From the NCBI RefSeq assembly GCF_040054535.1, contig NC_090781.1, forward strand, positions 3,850,501 through 3,914,500: a DNA stretch of 64,000 nt, read 5' to 3'. The notes beneath the pieces were generated by a model. That model worked only from the letters and a program-made list of their open reading frames with translations. It made no database searches and had not been told where the DNA came from. This document shows, piece by piece, positions 1-12,229 of this stretch. The first letter of the stretch is position 1; each line of letters begins with the position of its first letter. The stretch comes from Antennarius striatus (taxonomy: Eukaryota; Chordata; Actinopteri; Lophiiformes; Antennariidae). A program made the translations under genes and the position numbers.

Positions 1-3000
1 ACACTGGGCAGCACCCGTGGTTCGATCCCATGGAGGGTGAGAGAAGCTACGAAATCTTCAGAGAGATTTGTTGTTCGAAGTAACCACTGAGCTAAACCAG
101 TGCGAGAACAATGCTGAGCATCTGCCCTTATAAACATTCGTTTTGCCTGTGCTGATTCAGAGGAGAGATTATTCATCCTGTTCACATATTTGAATGTTTA
201 AAGGAAACAATATTACATTATAACCAAAAAATTAACATATTTCTAAATAAGCAATTACTGAACAACATGTGACTAAATAAATATGTAGCCTGAAATTTAA
301 AAAAAAAAAAAATTTTTTTAAGCTGTTAACATTTTTCACCCACTTATTGCAATATTTGATACTGAAAAATTAAATAAACCAACACATTTAATTCAGTTCA
401 GCAACATTAACTGAGGACCACAGTATATAAAACACTTTAACCTACAAAACAAAGTCGAATAAAACAATTTGTACAGATTTTTTCTTTCTTTTTTTATCAA
501 AACGAAGAAGTCAGGATTCATGGCTACAAAGAGCAGTTCTGCAGTGCACAGCTGTTAAAAGTGAGGTTTGAAGTATGATGCTGAACTTCCAGTTCCTGCT
601 CAGTGTTTCATCTCCTCTGCTATAGTGGGGCTTTTTGCACTGAGCAGTTTGGTAGCAGACATGCCTTACTCCATATTGTTCACGTGATTCCTTCTGGCAG
701 AAGCGCCGTGATTGGTTGGGCGCTTGATTGACAGGTAGTGTGTGGCGTTGGTGACAGCGTGACAGTGTGAAACTTTCAAGTGAGCTTATTCAAATATATA
801 GGTGGGGATTGACCAATTTCTAAATAAGCAATTGCTGAACAATGTGTGACTGAATAAATATGTAGCCTATTGCTACATAAGTAACTTCAATTGTGAGACT
901 TGTTAAATTGTTTTATGTTATTTTCTGTTACACCCCCCACAGCAACAAGAAATCAATTCGCCCCCCCCCCCACTTTGTGCCGCGACTATAATTCACATCA
1001 AGTGCCTATAAAAATGTTAGAAGTGCACCTCTGCATAACATCCTTATTAACATTAGAGAGAACAAAAAAGAAAAAAAGAAATATAGTTGAATTTATAACA
1101 AAGAATTTTATTAACATTATGTTTTAGTCTATTACAGAAAAGATTTTAAATGCATCAATTTGCCTGAAATTTAAAAAAAAAACTTTTTCAAACTGTAAAT
1201 ATTTTTCACCCACTTATTGCAACATTTGACACTGAAAAATTAAATAAACTATCAAATTCAAATTCAGTTCAGCAACATTAACTGAGGAGCACAATATAAC
1301 ACACTTTAACCTATAAAACAAAATGAATAAAACAATTTGTACTGATTTGTTTTCTTTTGTTTTTTGTCAAAATGAAATAGTCAGGACTAATGGTTGCAAA
1401 GAGCAGTTCTGCAGTGCATAGCCGTTAAAAGTGAGGTTAAGTACATTAAGCAACTTAAATTGTGAGACTCATCTAAACCAACTAGCAGGCCACAGATAAT
1501 TCAAACTGACACAAGTGACAGTCAACTATGGACATGGTACATGTGGAGGAGGCTATCTGATAAACGTCTGACACTATTGTAGAGAATTTTTTTCAAATTT
1601 CACCACATTACAAAATACATTTTGAATTTTGAACAACACCCTGTGGAAAATTGAGTAACATCAACACAGTTCATGTGTTTTTGTGTTTCAAACAGAACTA
1701 TTCCGCGGCATTGGTTGTTTAATGTTTCAATTTTTTCCCCATGTTTGTACAGCTCTGCTCAACGTCATAAGAGCATGTCGAATTTAACAACATATGGTAT
1801 CAGGTCAAAGAGAAGCAAGAAAACACTGGGCAGCACCTGTGGTTCGATCCCATGGAGGGTGAGAGAAGCTACGAAATCTTCAGAGAGATTTGTTGTTCGA
1901 AGTAACCACTGAGCTAAACCAGTGCGAGAACAATGCTGAGCATCTGCTTTTATCAACATTCATTTTGCCTGTGCTGATTCAGTCGAGAGATTATTCATCC
2001 TGTTCACATATTTGAATGTTTAAAGGAAACAATATTACATTATAATCAAAAAAATTAACCAATTTCTAAATAAGCAATTGCTGAACAACATGTGACTAAA
2101 TAAATATGTAGCCTATTGCTACATAAGTAACTTCAATTGTGAGACTTGTTAAATTGTTTTATGTTATTTTCTGTTACGCCCCCCACAGCAACAAGAAATC
2201 AATTCGCCCCCCCCCCACTCTGTGCCGCGACTATAATTCACATCAAGTGCCTATAAAAATGTTAGAAGTACACCTCTGCATAACATCCTTATTAACATTA
2301 AAGAGAACAAAAAAGAAAAAAAGAAATATAGTTGAATTTATAACAAAGAATTTTATTAACATTATGTTTTAGTCTATTACAGAAAAGATTTTAAATGCAT
2401 CAATTTCCCTGAAATTTAAAAAAAAACTTTTTTAAACTAAATATTTTTCACCCACTTATTGCAACATTTGACACTGAAAAATTAAATAAACTATCAAATT
2501 CAAATTCAGTTCAGCAACATTAACTGAGGAGCACATTATAACACACTTTAACCTATAAAACAAAATGAATAAAACAATTTGTACTGATTTGTTTTCTTTT
2601 GTTTTTTGTCAAAATGAAATAGTCAGGATAAATGGTTGCAAAGAGCAGTTCTGCAGTGCACAGCCGTTAAAAGTGAGGTTAAGTACATTAAGCAACTTAA
2701 ATTGTGAGACTCATCAAAACCAACTAGCAGGCCACAGATACTTCAAACTGACACAAGTGACAGTCAACTATGGACATGGTACATGTGGAGGAGGCTATCT
2801 GATAAACGTCTGACACTATTATAGAGAATTTTTTTCAAATTTCACCACATTACAAAATACATTTTGAATTTTGAACAACACCCTGTGGAAAATTGAGTAA
2901 CATCAACACAGTTCATGTGTTTTTGTGTTTCAAACAGAACTATTCCGCGGCATTGGCTGTTTAATGTTTCAATTTTTTCCCCATGTTTGTACAGCTCTGC

Positions 3001-3253
3001 TCAACGTCATAAGAGCATGCCGAATTTAACAACATATGGTATCAGGTCAAAGAGAAGCAAGAAAACACTGGGCAGCACCCGTGGTTCGATCCCATGGAGG
3101 GTGAGAGAAGCTACGAAATCTTCAGAGAGATTTGTTGTTCGAAGTAACCACTGAGCTAAACCAGTGCGAGAACAATGCTGAGCATCTGCCCTTATAAACA
3201 TTCGTTTTGCCTGTGCTGATTCAGAGGAGAGATTATTCATCCTGTTCACATAT

Positions 3254-4320
3254 CAGAATCAGAATCAGTTTTATTTGCCTTTGTTTGTTGAAAAACAGAC
3301 AAGGAATTTGTTTTTGGCAGGTGGTGTCTCAAACTGGACATTCATACATTAAATTGAACTATGCTAAATACTTTAAATACTATAAATAACTATACTAAAT
3401 ACAAAACACAAGACGCAAAACGCAGTAGGTGGACACAATGTACAAGTGCTGAGTGCATATGTAAACAGGTTGCAAAGACTGGAGACAAATAATTTAACAA
3501 TTGCATTTTAAGTGCCTGATAGCTTGGGGGAAGAGACTGTTCTTTAATCTGGTGGTTTTTGAGAGGAGGGCTCTGTAGCGCCTCCCGAGGGTAGACTTTT
3601 AAATACTCAGTGTCCAGGGTTTGTTGGGTCTGAGATGATCTTCCCTGCCCGACTCCAAACTCTTGAGGAGTACAGCTTTTGAGTGGCAGCACCTAACCAG
3701 ACTGTGATGGAGGAACACAGAACCGATTCAATGACTGCCGTGTAGAACAGGACCAACAGCTCCTGTGGCAGACCGTGCTTCCTCAGCTGCCTGAGAAAGT
3801 ACATCCCCTGCTGGACCTTTTTGAGGATGCAGATGATGTGGAGAGTCCACTTCAGGTCCCGGGAAACAGTAGTCCCAAGGAACTTGAAGCTCTCCACCGA
3901 GTCCACAAGGCTGTCTGCGATGGTGAGGGGGAGTAGAGGGAAGGGTAACTTCCTAAAGTCCACTGTCATCTCCACAGTCTTGAGTGTGTTCAGCTCCAGG
4001 TTGTTACGACTACACCAGTCCACCAGCTGTCTCACCTCCTGTCGGTATGCAGACTCATCCCCGTCCTGGATGAGTCCAATGACAGTTGCGTCATCTGCAA
4101 ACTTCAGGAGTTTGACGGCTGTGTGCGAAGATGTGCAGTCGTTGGTGTAGAGGGAGAAGAGCAGCGGAGAGAGGACACAACCCTAGGGGGCACCGGTGCT
4201 GACTGTTTGAGTGTCTGAGGTGATCGCCCCCAGCCTCACCTGCTGTGTCCTGTCTGTCAGGAAGCTGGTGATCCACTGACACATGACAGAGGGGACTGTG
4301 AGCTGGTGAAGTTTGGAGGA
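3254..4320 (-). mobile_element. LINE 3' fragment (reverse transcriptase, Jockey/L2/Rex-like)
   Basis: The minus strand encodes the end of a non-LTR reverse transcriptase. An FADDATVIG block (the YADD-type catalytic box) lies near 4085-4110, followed by VDWCSRNNLELN and FKFLGTTVSRDLKW, which are standard for fish LINEs. The frame is broken: the part upstream of the catalytic box reads in a different frame (about 4091-4366). The 3' end, at the left, is a short (CAGAAT)n-type tail near 3254-3272. The element is 5'-truncated and sits inside a tandem-array unit. The array sequence does not resume where it left off, so insertion was accompanied or followed by deletion. I cannot assign the exact LINE clade without a search. 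Confidence 0.85.
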
Positions 4321-4724
4321 GAGCAGTTCTGCAGTGCACAGCTGTTAAAAGTGAGGTTATGTACATTAAGCAACTTAAATTGTGAGACTCATCTAAACTA
4401 ACTAGCAGGCCACAGATAATTCAAACTGACACAAGTGACAGTCAAATATGGAAATGGTACATGTGGAGGAGGCTATCTGATAAACGACTGACAGTATTGC
4501 AGAGAATTTTTTCAAAATTCACTACATTACAAAATACATTTTGAATTTTGAACAACACCCTGTGGAAAATTGAGTAACAGCAACACAGTTCATGTGTTTT
4601 TGTGTTTCAAACAGAACACTAAACAGCATTGGCTGTTTAATGTTTCAATTTCTTTCACCATATTTATGCAGCCCTGCTCAACGTCATAAGAGCATATCGT
4701 ATTTAAAAAAAATATGGTAGCAGG

Positions 4725-5219
4725 TGAAGGATTGCTCTTCTCTAAAAACTCTAGTTCTTCATTATCCCTCGTTGTGTTCGTTAATCTTGGGTAGTGAGAA
4801 TGTTGGTCACAAAAAAAGACTGGAAACAGATGAAAAGTTCTTCGAAGCTTTATTACAGAATATTCCGGGCACAGACGTTTTACAGGTGAACAATCCAAGC
4901 TCATGTGCAAAGAATCATAATACACATACAATATTTATATTCTTTCTAGTAGGTGTCAACTAAACATGGGGTGATCTCACTCTCATCCTATCAGAAGGTA
5001 ACAACGTAAGGTGTTTTCTATATCCACACTTTCTGTATGAGCCGATTGTTACATGTTTTGTGCAGGCCCACTCTACTATCTAGCACCTGCAAGATTATTT
5101 CGAGGACACGCTTGCTGCACAACATAATTCTTCAGTCAGAGGACACAATTAGTGAAGTGGTGATTTATCGTATACATCATTATTGCAGTGGTGATTTATG
5201 ATATATGTACGGTATATCA
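4725..5219 (-). mobile_element. Solo LTR with 4-bp target duplication
   Basis: A 495-bp block is inserted into an otherwise ordinary array unit. Its minus strand begins TGATATACC and ends AATCCTTCA, giving the canonical TG...CA ends. It is flanked by a direct repeat CAGG (4721-4724 and 5220-5223). Other array copies carry a single CAGG at this place, which serves as the empty site. A polyadenylation-type AATAAA lies on the minus strand at 4849-4854. No internal retrotransposon sequence or second LTR is present, so I call a solo LTR. Confidence 0.7.
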
Positions 5220-5728
5220 CAGGTCAAAGAGAAGCAGTGGTGTGCGGACAGGGCCAGCAAGGCCTTCTGTATTGGTAACCATAACCAGAGATCATGATAA
5301 TATTTATAATGAAAGCTAATTGTATTTTAACGCATTTTCCTTAAGTAAATATATTCAGGTATATTTATAAATATATAATTATACATTTGGATATAATATG
5401 ACATCGGCCAACACTGGGTCAGTGTTCTATTTTTAGATTAGATGGGGTTTTATCCAATCAGAATTCAGATAGCTTGTGTTGCCAGGTTGAATGAAATCTG
5501 CCCAGGACCTTCAGTATCTAGAATGCAGGTCTCTCTGCACTGTGAGTGAATGGGAACATATAGTCAATAGACAGATGTGATAGCCAATCAGATCACAAGT
5601 TGGCGACAGTAAGGCCTTCTAGCTGGCCTCACGTGCACCTGACATGTACGTGTCCTGTGATTGGATACTCACTCTGAGAAGGCAGCGCCATGCGGAGGGA
5701 CATTTGAAGAGAAGCTCTAGTGGGTCCG

Positions 5729-5964
5729 AGATAACTAGCCTGTCCTAGCTAACCTGAGCTAGCTAACCTGTTCTACCTAACCTGTTCTAGATAACCTGTT
5801 CTAGCTAACCTGAGCTACCTAACCTGTTGTAGCTAACCTGCAGTAGCTAACCTGAGCTAGCTAATCTGTTATAGCTAACCTGCAATAGCTAACCTGAGCT
5901 AGCTAATCTGTTATAGCTAATCTGTTCTAGCTAACCTGTTCTAGCTAACCTGTTCTAGCTAACG
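5729..5964 (+). repeat. 14-bp minisatellite (CTAGCTAACCTGTT)n
   Basis: About 16-17 copies of a 14-bp unit close to CTAGCTAACCTGTT run head to tail, with scattered substitutions (GAGCTA, GTTATA variants). The tract lies wholly inside the hAT-like element. No coding content is seen. Confidence 0.9.
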
Positions 5965-6170
5965 GAGTGTTCTTGAGGAAATAAAGGAGAATGGATTGTG
6001 TGTTTAAATAAGCCATTTGAACAGCTGTTTCGGTGAGTACAAGCATTTCATTTATCTAAGTTTTCATATTTAATGTTCCTGTAATTTAATTTCATTTATA
6101 TCAAATTAATTATAAGGAAATAAAATGACAAATATACTAAAAATGAAAAAAATTCTTGCTCTTCTGCGAT

Positions 6171-6526
6171 GTGTGTTAATAATGTGGTGTACTTGCACAG
6201 CTGTGTGACTGTAGTGGAGATACACATAGAGACTTGTGTCCCCGCTGGAAAACAGCCTGTTTTATACCTGATAGAGGTAATGCAACATCTAGTAGTGTGT
6301 TAGTCTATGTCTGTATTTCGTTTCTCTAGCTGTGGTGTCATAAATGATGATCATTTCAGTCGGTTTTGTTTTGTGACGTAGTTGTGTGACGTCTATAAAA
6401 GGTGTGGCCACAGTCTTTCTGTGCAAGTGACAATAAAAGGAGTGGAGCTGATGCCAGTTTTTGTCCCATTTGAGAGAAGTTATAAACACTTCAGTCCTGA
6501 ATGCTACATTGGTGGCAGCGGTGGGA
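6171..6526 (+). mobile_element. LTR end plus tRNA-Leu primer-binding site
   Basis: The 17-mer TGGTGGCAGCGGTGGGA (6510-6526) is the exact complement of the 3' end of a eukaryotic tRNA-Leu including CCA, as used for priming by LTR retrotransposons. One base upstream the sequence ends in CTACA, as an LTR should. The preceding 120 bp hold a TATA box TATAAAAG (6394-6401) and a polyadenylation signal AATAAA (6432-6437) in LTR order. The left boundary is a guess (TGTGTT near 6171). Almost no internal element follows the primer site, so this is a truncated 5' end carried within the hAT-like element. Confidence 0.6.
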
Positions 6527-9500
6527 GCTGCTCACAGCATTATGGGATGTATATATGCAAGTTTGACTTAGGATAGCATCACTGAAGGCCTCGGTATGAA
6601 ATGCACGGCCCACCACTGAAGAGAAGCAAGAAAACACTGGGCAGCACCCGTGGTTCGATCCCATGGAGGGTGAGAGAAGCTACGAAATCTTCAGAGAGAT
6701 TTGTTGTTCGAAGTAACCACTGAGCTAAACCAGTGCGAGAACAATGCTGTTCATCTGCCCTTATAAACATTCGTTTTGATTGTGCTGATTCAGTCGAGAG
6801 ATTATTCATCCTGCTCACATATTTGAATGTTTAAGGGAAACAATGTTACATTATAACCAAAAAAATTAACAGATTTCTAAATACGCAATTGCTTATAAGC
6901 AACTTAAATTGTGAGACTCATCTCAACCAACTAGCAGGCCACAGATAATTCAAACTGACACAAGTGACAGTCAACTATGGACATGGTACATTTGGAGGAG
7001 GCTATCTGATAAACGTCTGACACTATTGTAGAGAATTTTTTCAAATTTCACCACATTACAAAATACATTTTTGAATTTTGAACAACAACCTGTGGAAAAT
7101 TGAGTAACATCAACACAGTTCATGTGTTTTTGTGTTTCAAACAGAACTATTCCGTGGCATTAGCTGTTTAATGTTTCAATCTTTTTCACCGTATTTATGC
7201 AGCTCCGCTCAACGTCATAAGAGCATGTCGTATTTAACAACATATGGTATCAGGTCAAAGAGAAGGAAGAAAACACTGGGCAGCACCCGTGGTTCGATCC
7301 CATGAAGGGTGAGAGAAGCTACGAAATCTTCAGAGAGATTTGTTATTCGAAATAACCACTGAGCTAAACCAGTGCGAGGACAATGCTGTGCATCTGCTTT
7401 TATAAACATACGGTTTGCCTGTGCTGATTCAGAGGAGAGATTATTCATCCTGTTAACATATTTGAATGTTTAAAGGAAACAATATCACATTATAACCAAA
7501 AAAATTAACCAATTTCTAAATAAGTAATTGCTGAACAACATGTGACTAAATAAATATTTAGCCTATTGCTACATAATAAGTAACTTCAATTGTGAGACTT
7601 GTTACAATGTTTTATGTTATTTTTTGTTACGCCCCCCAGCAAGAAGAAATCAATTCGCCCCCCCCCCCACTCTGTGCCGCGACTATAATTCACATCAAGT
7701 GCCTATAAAAATGTTAGAAGTACACCTCTGCATAACATCCTTATTAACATTAAAGAGAACAAAAAAGAAAAAAAGAAATATAGTTGAATTTATAACAAAG
7801 ATTTTTATTAACATTATGTTTTAGTCTATTACAGAAAAGATTTTAAATGCATCAATTTGCATGAAATTTAAAAAAAAAACTTTTTTAAACTAAATATTTT
7901 TCACCCACTTATTGCAACATTTGACACTGAAAAATTAAATAAACTATCAAATTCAAATTCAGATCAGCAACATTAAATGAGGAGCACAATATAACACACT
8001 TTAACCTATAAAACAAAATGAATAAAACAATTTGTACTGATTTGTTTTCTTTCGTTTTTTGTCAAAATGAAATAGTCAGGATTAATGGTTGCAAAGAGCA
8101 GTTCTGCAGTGCACAGCCGTTAAAAGTGAGGTTAAGTACATTAAGCAACTTAAATTGTTAGACTCATCAAAACTAACTAGCAGGCCACAGATAATTCAAA
8201 CTGACACAAGTGACAGTCAAATATGGACATGGTACATGTGGAGGAGGCTATCTGATAAACGTCTGACACTATTGTAGAGAATTTTTTCAAATTTCACCAC
8301 ATTACAAAATACATTTTTGAATTTTGAACAACACCCTGTGGAAAATTGAGTAACAGCAACACAGTTCATGTGTTTTTGTGTTTCAAACAGAACTATTCCG
8401 CGGCATTGGCTGTTTAATGTTTCAATTTTTTCACCATGTTTGTACAGCTCTGCTCAACGTCATAAGAGCATGTCGAATTTGACAACATATGGTATCAGGT
8501 CAAAGAGAAGCAAGAAAACACTGGGCAGCACCCGTGGTTCGATCCCATGGAGGGTGAGAGAAGCTACGAAATCTTCAGAGAGATTTGTTGTTCGAAGTAA
8601 CCACTGAGCTAAACCAGTGCGAGAACAATGCTGAGCATCTGCCCTTATAAACATTCGTTTTGCCTGTGCTGATTCAGAGGAGAGATTATTCATCCTGTTC
8701 ACATATTTGAATGTTTAAAGGAAACAATATTACATTATAACCAAAAAATTAATATATTTCTAAATAAGCAATTGCTGAACAACATGTGACTAAATAAATA
8801 TGTAGCCTGAAATTAAAAAAAAAACAAACAACAATTTTAAACTGTTAACATTTTTCACCCACTTATTGCAACATTTGATACTGAAAAATTAAATAAACAA
8901 ACACATTTAATTCAGTTCAGCAACATTAACTGAGGACCACAGTATATAAAACACTTTAACCTACAAAACAAATTCGAATAAAACAATTTGTACAGATTTT
9001 TTCTTTCTTTTTTTATCAAAACGAAGAAGTCAGGATTCATGGCTACAAAGAGCAGTTCTGCAGTGCACAGCTGTTAAAAGTGAGGTTTGAAGTATGATGC
9101 TGAACTTCCAGTTCCTGCTCAGTGTTTCATCTCCTCTGCTATAGTGGGGCTTTTTGCACTGAGCAGTTTGGTAGCAGACATGCCTTACTCCATATTGTTC
9201 ACGTGATTCCTTCTGGCGGAAGCGCCGTGATTGTTTGGGCGCTTGATTGATTGGTAGTGTGTGGAGTTAATGACATCGTGAAACTTTTAAATGAGCTTAT
9301 TCAATTATATAGGTGGGGATTGACCAATTTCTAAATAAGCAATTGCTGAACAATGTGTGACTGAATAAATATGTAGCCTATTGCTATATTGAGATTCAGA
9401 ATTGAGTCTCAGTACATTAAGCAACTTAAATTGTGAGACTCATCTCAACTAACTAGCAGGCCACAGATAATTCAAACTGACACAAGTGACAGTCAACTAT

Positions 9501-10240
9501 GGACATGGTACATGTGGAGGAGGCTATCTGATAAACGTCTGACACTATTGTAGAGAATTTTTTCAAATTTCACCACATTACAAAATACATTTGGAATTTT
9601 GAACAACACCCTGTGGAAAATTGAGTAACATCAACACAGTTCATGTGTTTTTGTGTTTGAAACAGAACTATTCCGTGGCATTGGCTGTTTAATGTTTCAA
9701 TGTTTTTCACCGTATTTATGCAGCTCGGCTCAACGTCATAAGAGCATGTCGAATTTAACAACATATGGTATCAGGTCAAAGAGAAGCAAGAAAACACTGG
9801 GCAGCACCCGTGGTTCGATCCCATGGAGGGTGAGAGAAGCTACGAAATCTTCAGAGAGATTTGTTGTTCGAAGTAACCACTGAGCTAAACCAGTGCGAAA
9901 ACAATGCTGAGCATCTGCCCTTATAAACATACATCTGCTTTTATAAACATCATTTTTGCCTGCGCTGATTGAGGCGAGAAATTATGATAACAAATTCAAA
10001 TTCAGTTCAGCAACATTAACTGAGGAGCACAATGTTACACACCTTAACCTACAAAACAAAATGAATAAAACAATTTGTGCAGATTTTTTTTTCAGCCAAG
10101 CAATAGTCAGGGTTCATGGCAACAAAGAGCAGTTCTGCAGTGCACAGCTGTTAAAAGTGAGGTTTGAAGTATGATGCTGAACTTTCAATGTTTCATCTCC
10201 TCTGCTATGGTGGGGCTTTTTGTACCGAGCAGATTGGTAC

Positions 10241-11089
10241 GCCACCTTAATGATGCTAACATCATATAAAATCATATATGACTAGCTGGAACCAGTGGAA
10301 ATTCCACGATAAAACAATATCAGACTTCATACCAAACAAATGAAAACAAATTTATTGGTACTGTAAACCAAGCGCACCCAACGTCGTCAAAAATCAACGT
10401 GGTGACGTAACAACTTTGTGTTGGCAAATCATGGATTGTGCTGGGCGGTCATTGTGGAGCTGTAGATGACGGTTAGCAGGCTAACTGGATAAAGAAAGCT
10501 AACTAATGGTGAGATTGGGAAAGGAGCTAACGTTAAAGGAAAAGCTACCTGTTGAAAGAGCAAGTGGAAAAGAAATGTTAGAGAAGTGATAGTTCTGTTA
10601 GCCGACTCCATGAACACAACTGTATGTAGTTACTTAAAGAGCGTTTTTGTCAGATGCCTGAGGAGCATTTTGGATACCTCATCAATTGTCCCATTCCAAA
10701 CGGAAACCATAGCTGGACAGACTGTTGGTGCCAACCAGCTAGTTTCACTCAGAAATCGTTGCCATTTTCTGTGTCCATCCTGCTGTTTGTACTTTCCGCT
10801 CAAAAACATGGATGTGGATGTGGATGTGGATTCTAACTGCTCCTAAAGTTTTCTTCTACTGAGACAGAGAAGTTACGCTCTGACTATTTTTTAACCAATA
10901 TTTAGTATCTTCTTTTGACCAGCAAACACAAGACAAACAAAGAAAACAAAGACATACTACTCTCTGGTGATGAACACATTTTCTGAGACAACTACATGGA
11001 TTGCTGGAAAATAACTGGAAGTGAATAGAGCTGTTGGGGGAACCTGACAGTAATGAATTGCAGCAATCCAGCCTGAAAGTAAGAAAAGG
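10241..11089. other. Intergenic, no gene recognised
   Basis: The array fades out near 10,240. The following 850 bp contain no convincing coding sequence. A segment near 10,775-10,815 (CTGCTGTTTG...CAAAAACATG) resembles sequence at about 44,330-44,360, so part of it is a dispersed repeat. The short (GATGTG)n run at 10,810-10,832 is trivial. Confidence 0.5.
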
Positions 11090-11860
11090 ACGGACTACTT
11101 TTTCTGAATCTTTCTGGGTTAATGTGTGCCTGAAAAATTGCGAAGGTAAACGAATGCAGTCCTTGAAATATATTTTATGTGGGAGTAGAAGGACAGGTGC
11201 TTATCAAACATAACTCCCAGGTTCCAGACAGTTGTGCCAGTGGACAGGGCAATGCCATCTAGGACAACTACATCACTGGAACAAACATATCTGACATATT
11301 TTGATACCACAAACAAATACTTTAGTTTTATTCAAATTTAATAGCAGGAAGTCCTTAAAGTATATTTGAGGTGCAACTACGTGGTTGGTTTCTTCTGACT
11401 GAACAGACAGGTATAACTATAGTGTCATCTGCATAGCGATGGAAATTTACAAAAGATTTCCATATAATGTTGTGTAAGAGAAGCACAGCCATTGTACTCT
11501 GTATAACTTCATATCTAACTTTTGTGCACACAAATTTATCAAAATCAAACATAAACAGCAATCTATCACATAAATATGACCTAAATCAGTTAAATGTAGA
11601 TCCTCTGAAGAAAATTGAGTGTTCCGGCTTCTGTAACATAATCTTATGATAAATTGTGTCCAAGGCTGGACTGAGATCTGATAAAATAAACACAGAAAAG
11701 TCTGTTATTAGGTATTATCAAAACGTCATCTGTGACTTTCACTAGTGCTATCTCTGTGCTATGATGAGCTCTGAATCCTGAGCAATTGGTTTGTTTTGTA
11801 TTTTGTTTTGTGTCAAGAGACAGTGCACTTAGACCTCTGTCCACCTTGTTAATTTACCGT
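11090..11860 (-). mobile_element. L2-like LINE fragment (reverse transcriptase)
   Basis: Minus-strand translation gives, in LINE order, SGFRAHHSTEIALVKVTDD (about 11,725-11,795), YADDTIVIP, the reverse-transcriptase catalytic box, near 11,410-11,450, and a segment ending NLGVMFDKHLSFYSHIK near 11,180-11,250. These are standard blocks of vertebrate L2/CR1-type reverse transcriptases. Frameshifts and stops separate them, so the copy is dead. Confidence 0.8.
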
Positions 11861-12229
11861 AATAAACATTTTTGCTGTACTTCACTTAACTCAGCTTAGC
11901 TACTAGTTGGCTATTGGTTCAGTTACTTTTCCACCATTTGTGGACATAACAAGTTGAGACCTGTCCAAGAGCATATCCATATTTTTTCAGCCACTTGTTC
12001 GATTTCAGACTAGTCACATTGAACACACCCATTGTAAATATGGCCTTAAGGAAGCGATAAAGTCTATTTAATAGAAGAAATAAGTGAATGAAAGTCATCT
12101 GCATCTCCCAAGTAACCCTGATCCTGCTGTTGATATAATCTAGACAGAATCAAAAGATGACTGAAACCAAATTCGGGAGGCAGTTTTTTGTTGTTTATGG
12201 ACAGAGGCGTCTCCCGTCTGAACAGCTCT

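Larger units (their letters stand above)
5235..6618. mobile_element. Non-autonomous hAT-like DNA transposon
   Basis: The element starts CAGTGGTG and ends CACCACTG, which are perfect inverted termini. Weaker inverted similarity continues inside (AAGGCCTTCTG on the left against the complement GAGGCCTTCAG on the right). It is flanked by a perfect 8-bp direct repeat AAGAGAAG (5227-5234, 6619-6626). Other array units have this 8-mer once, followed by CAAGAAAAC, which gives a clean empty site. An 8-bp duplication with CAGTG ends is the known signature of the hAT superfamily. No transposase reading frame is visible. The interior carries a 14-bp minisatellite and an LTR-like segment with a primer-binding site. 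Confidence 0.85.
1..10240. repeat. Degenerate tandem array, unit about 1.24 kb
   Basis: The same blocks recur in the same order. A block with GTGGTTCGATCCCATGG begins near 19, 1849, 3082, 6650, 7290, 8534 and 9811. A block with CATGTGTTTTTGTGTTTC begins near 1672, 2914, 4594, 7122, 8367 and 9641. A C-rich block (GCCCCCCACAGC or close) occurs near 933, 2177 and 7630. Successive spacings are about 1,242 bp (1.83 to 3.07 kb, 7.27 to 8.52 kb) and 1,278 bp. The first interval is longer, about 1,829 bp, because it holds both the C-rich block and a second block (GTTTGAAGTATGATGC near 567, 9085, 10160). Copies look about 95 percent identical by eye. Short repeated reading frames of 60-80 codons arise from the duplication and I do not read them as genes. 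The array is interrupted by the insertions listed separately. Confidence 0.9.

Noticed and set aside
10800-10835. (GATGTG)n as a coding Asp-Val repeat
   Set aside because: Short hexamer slippage with no open, conserved frame around it.
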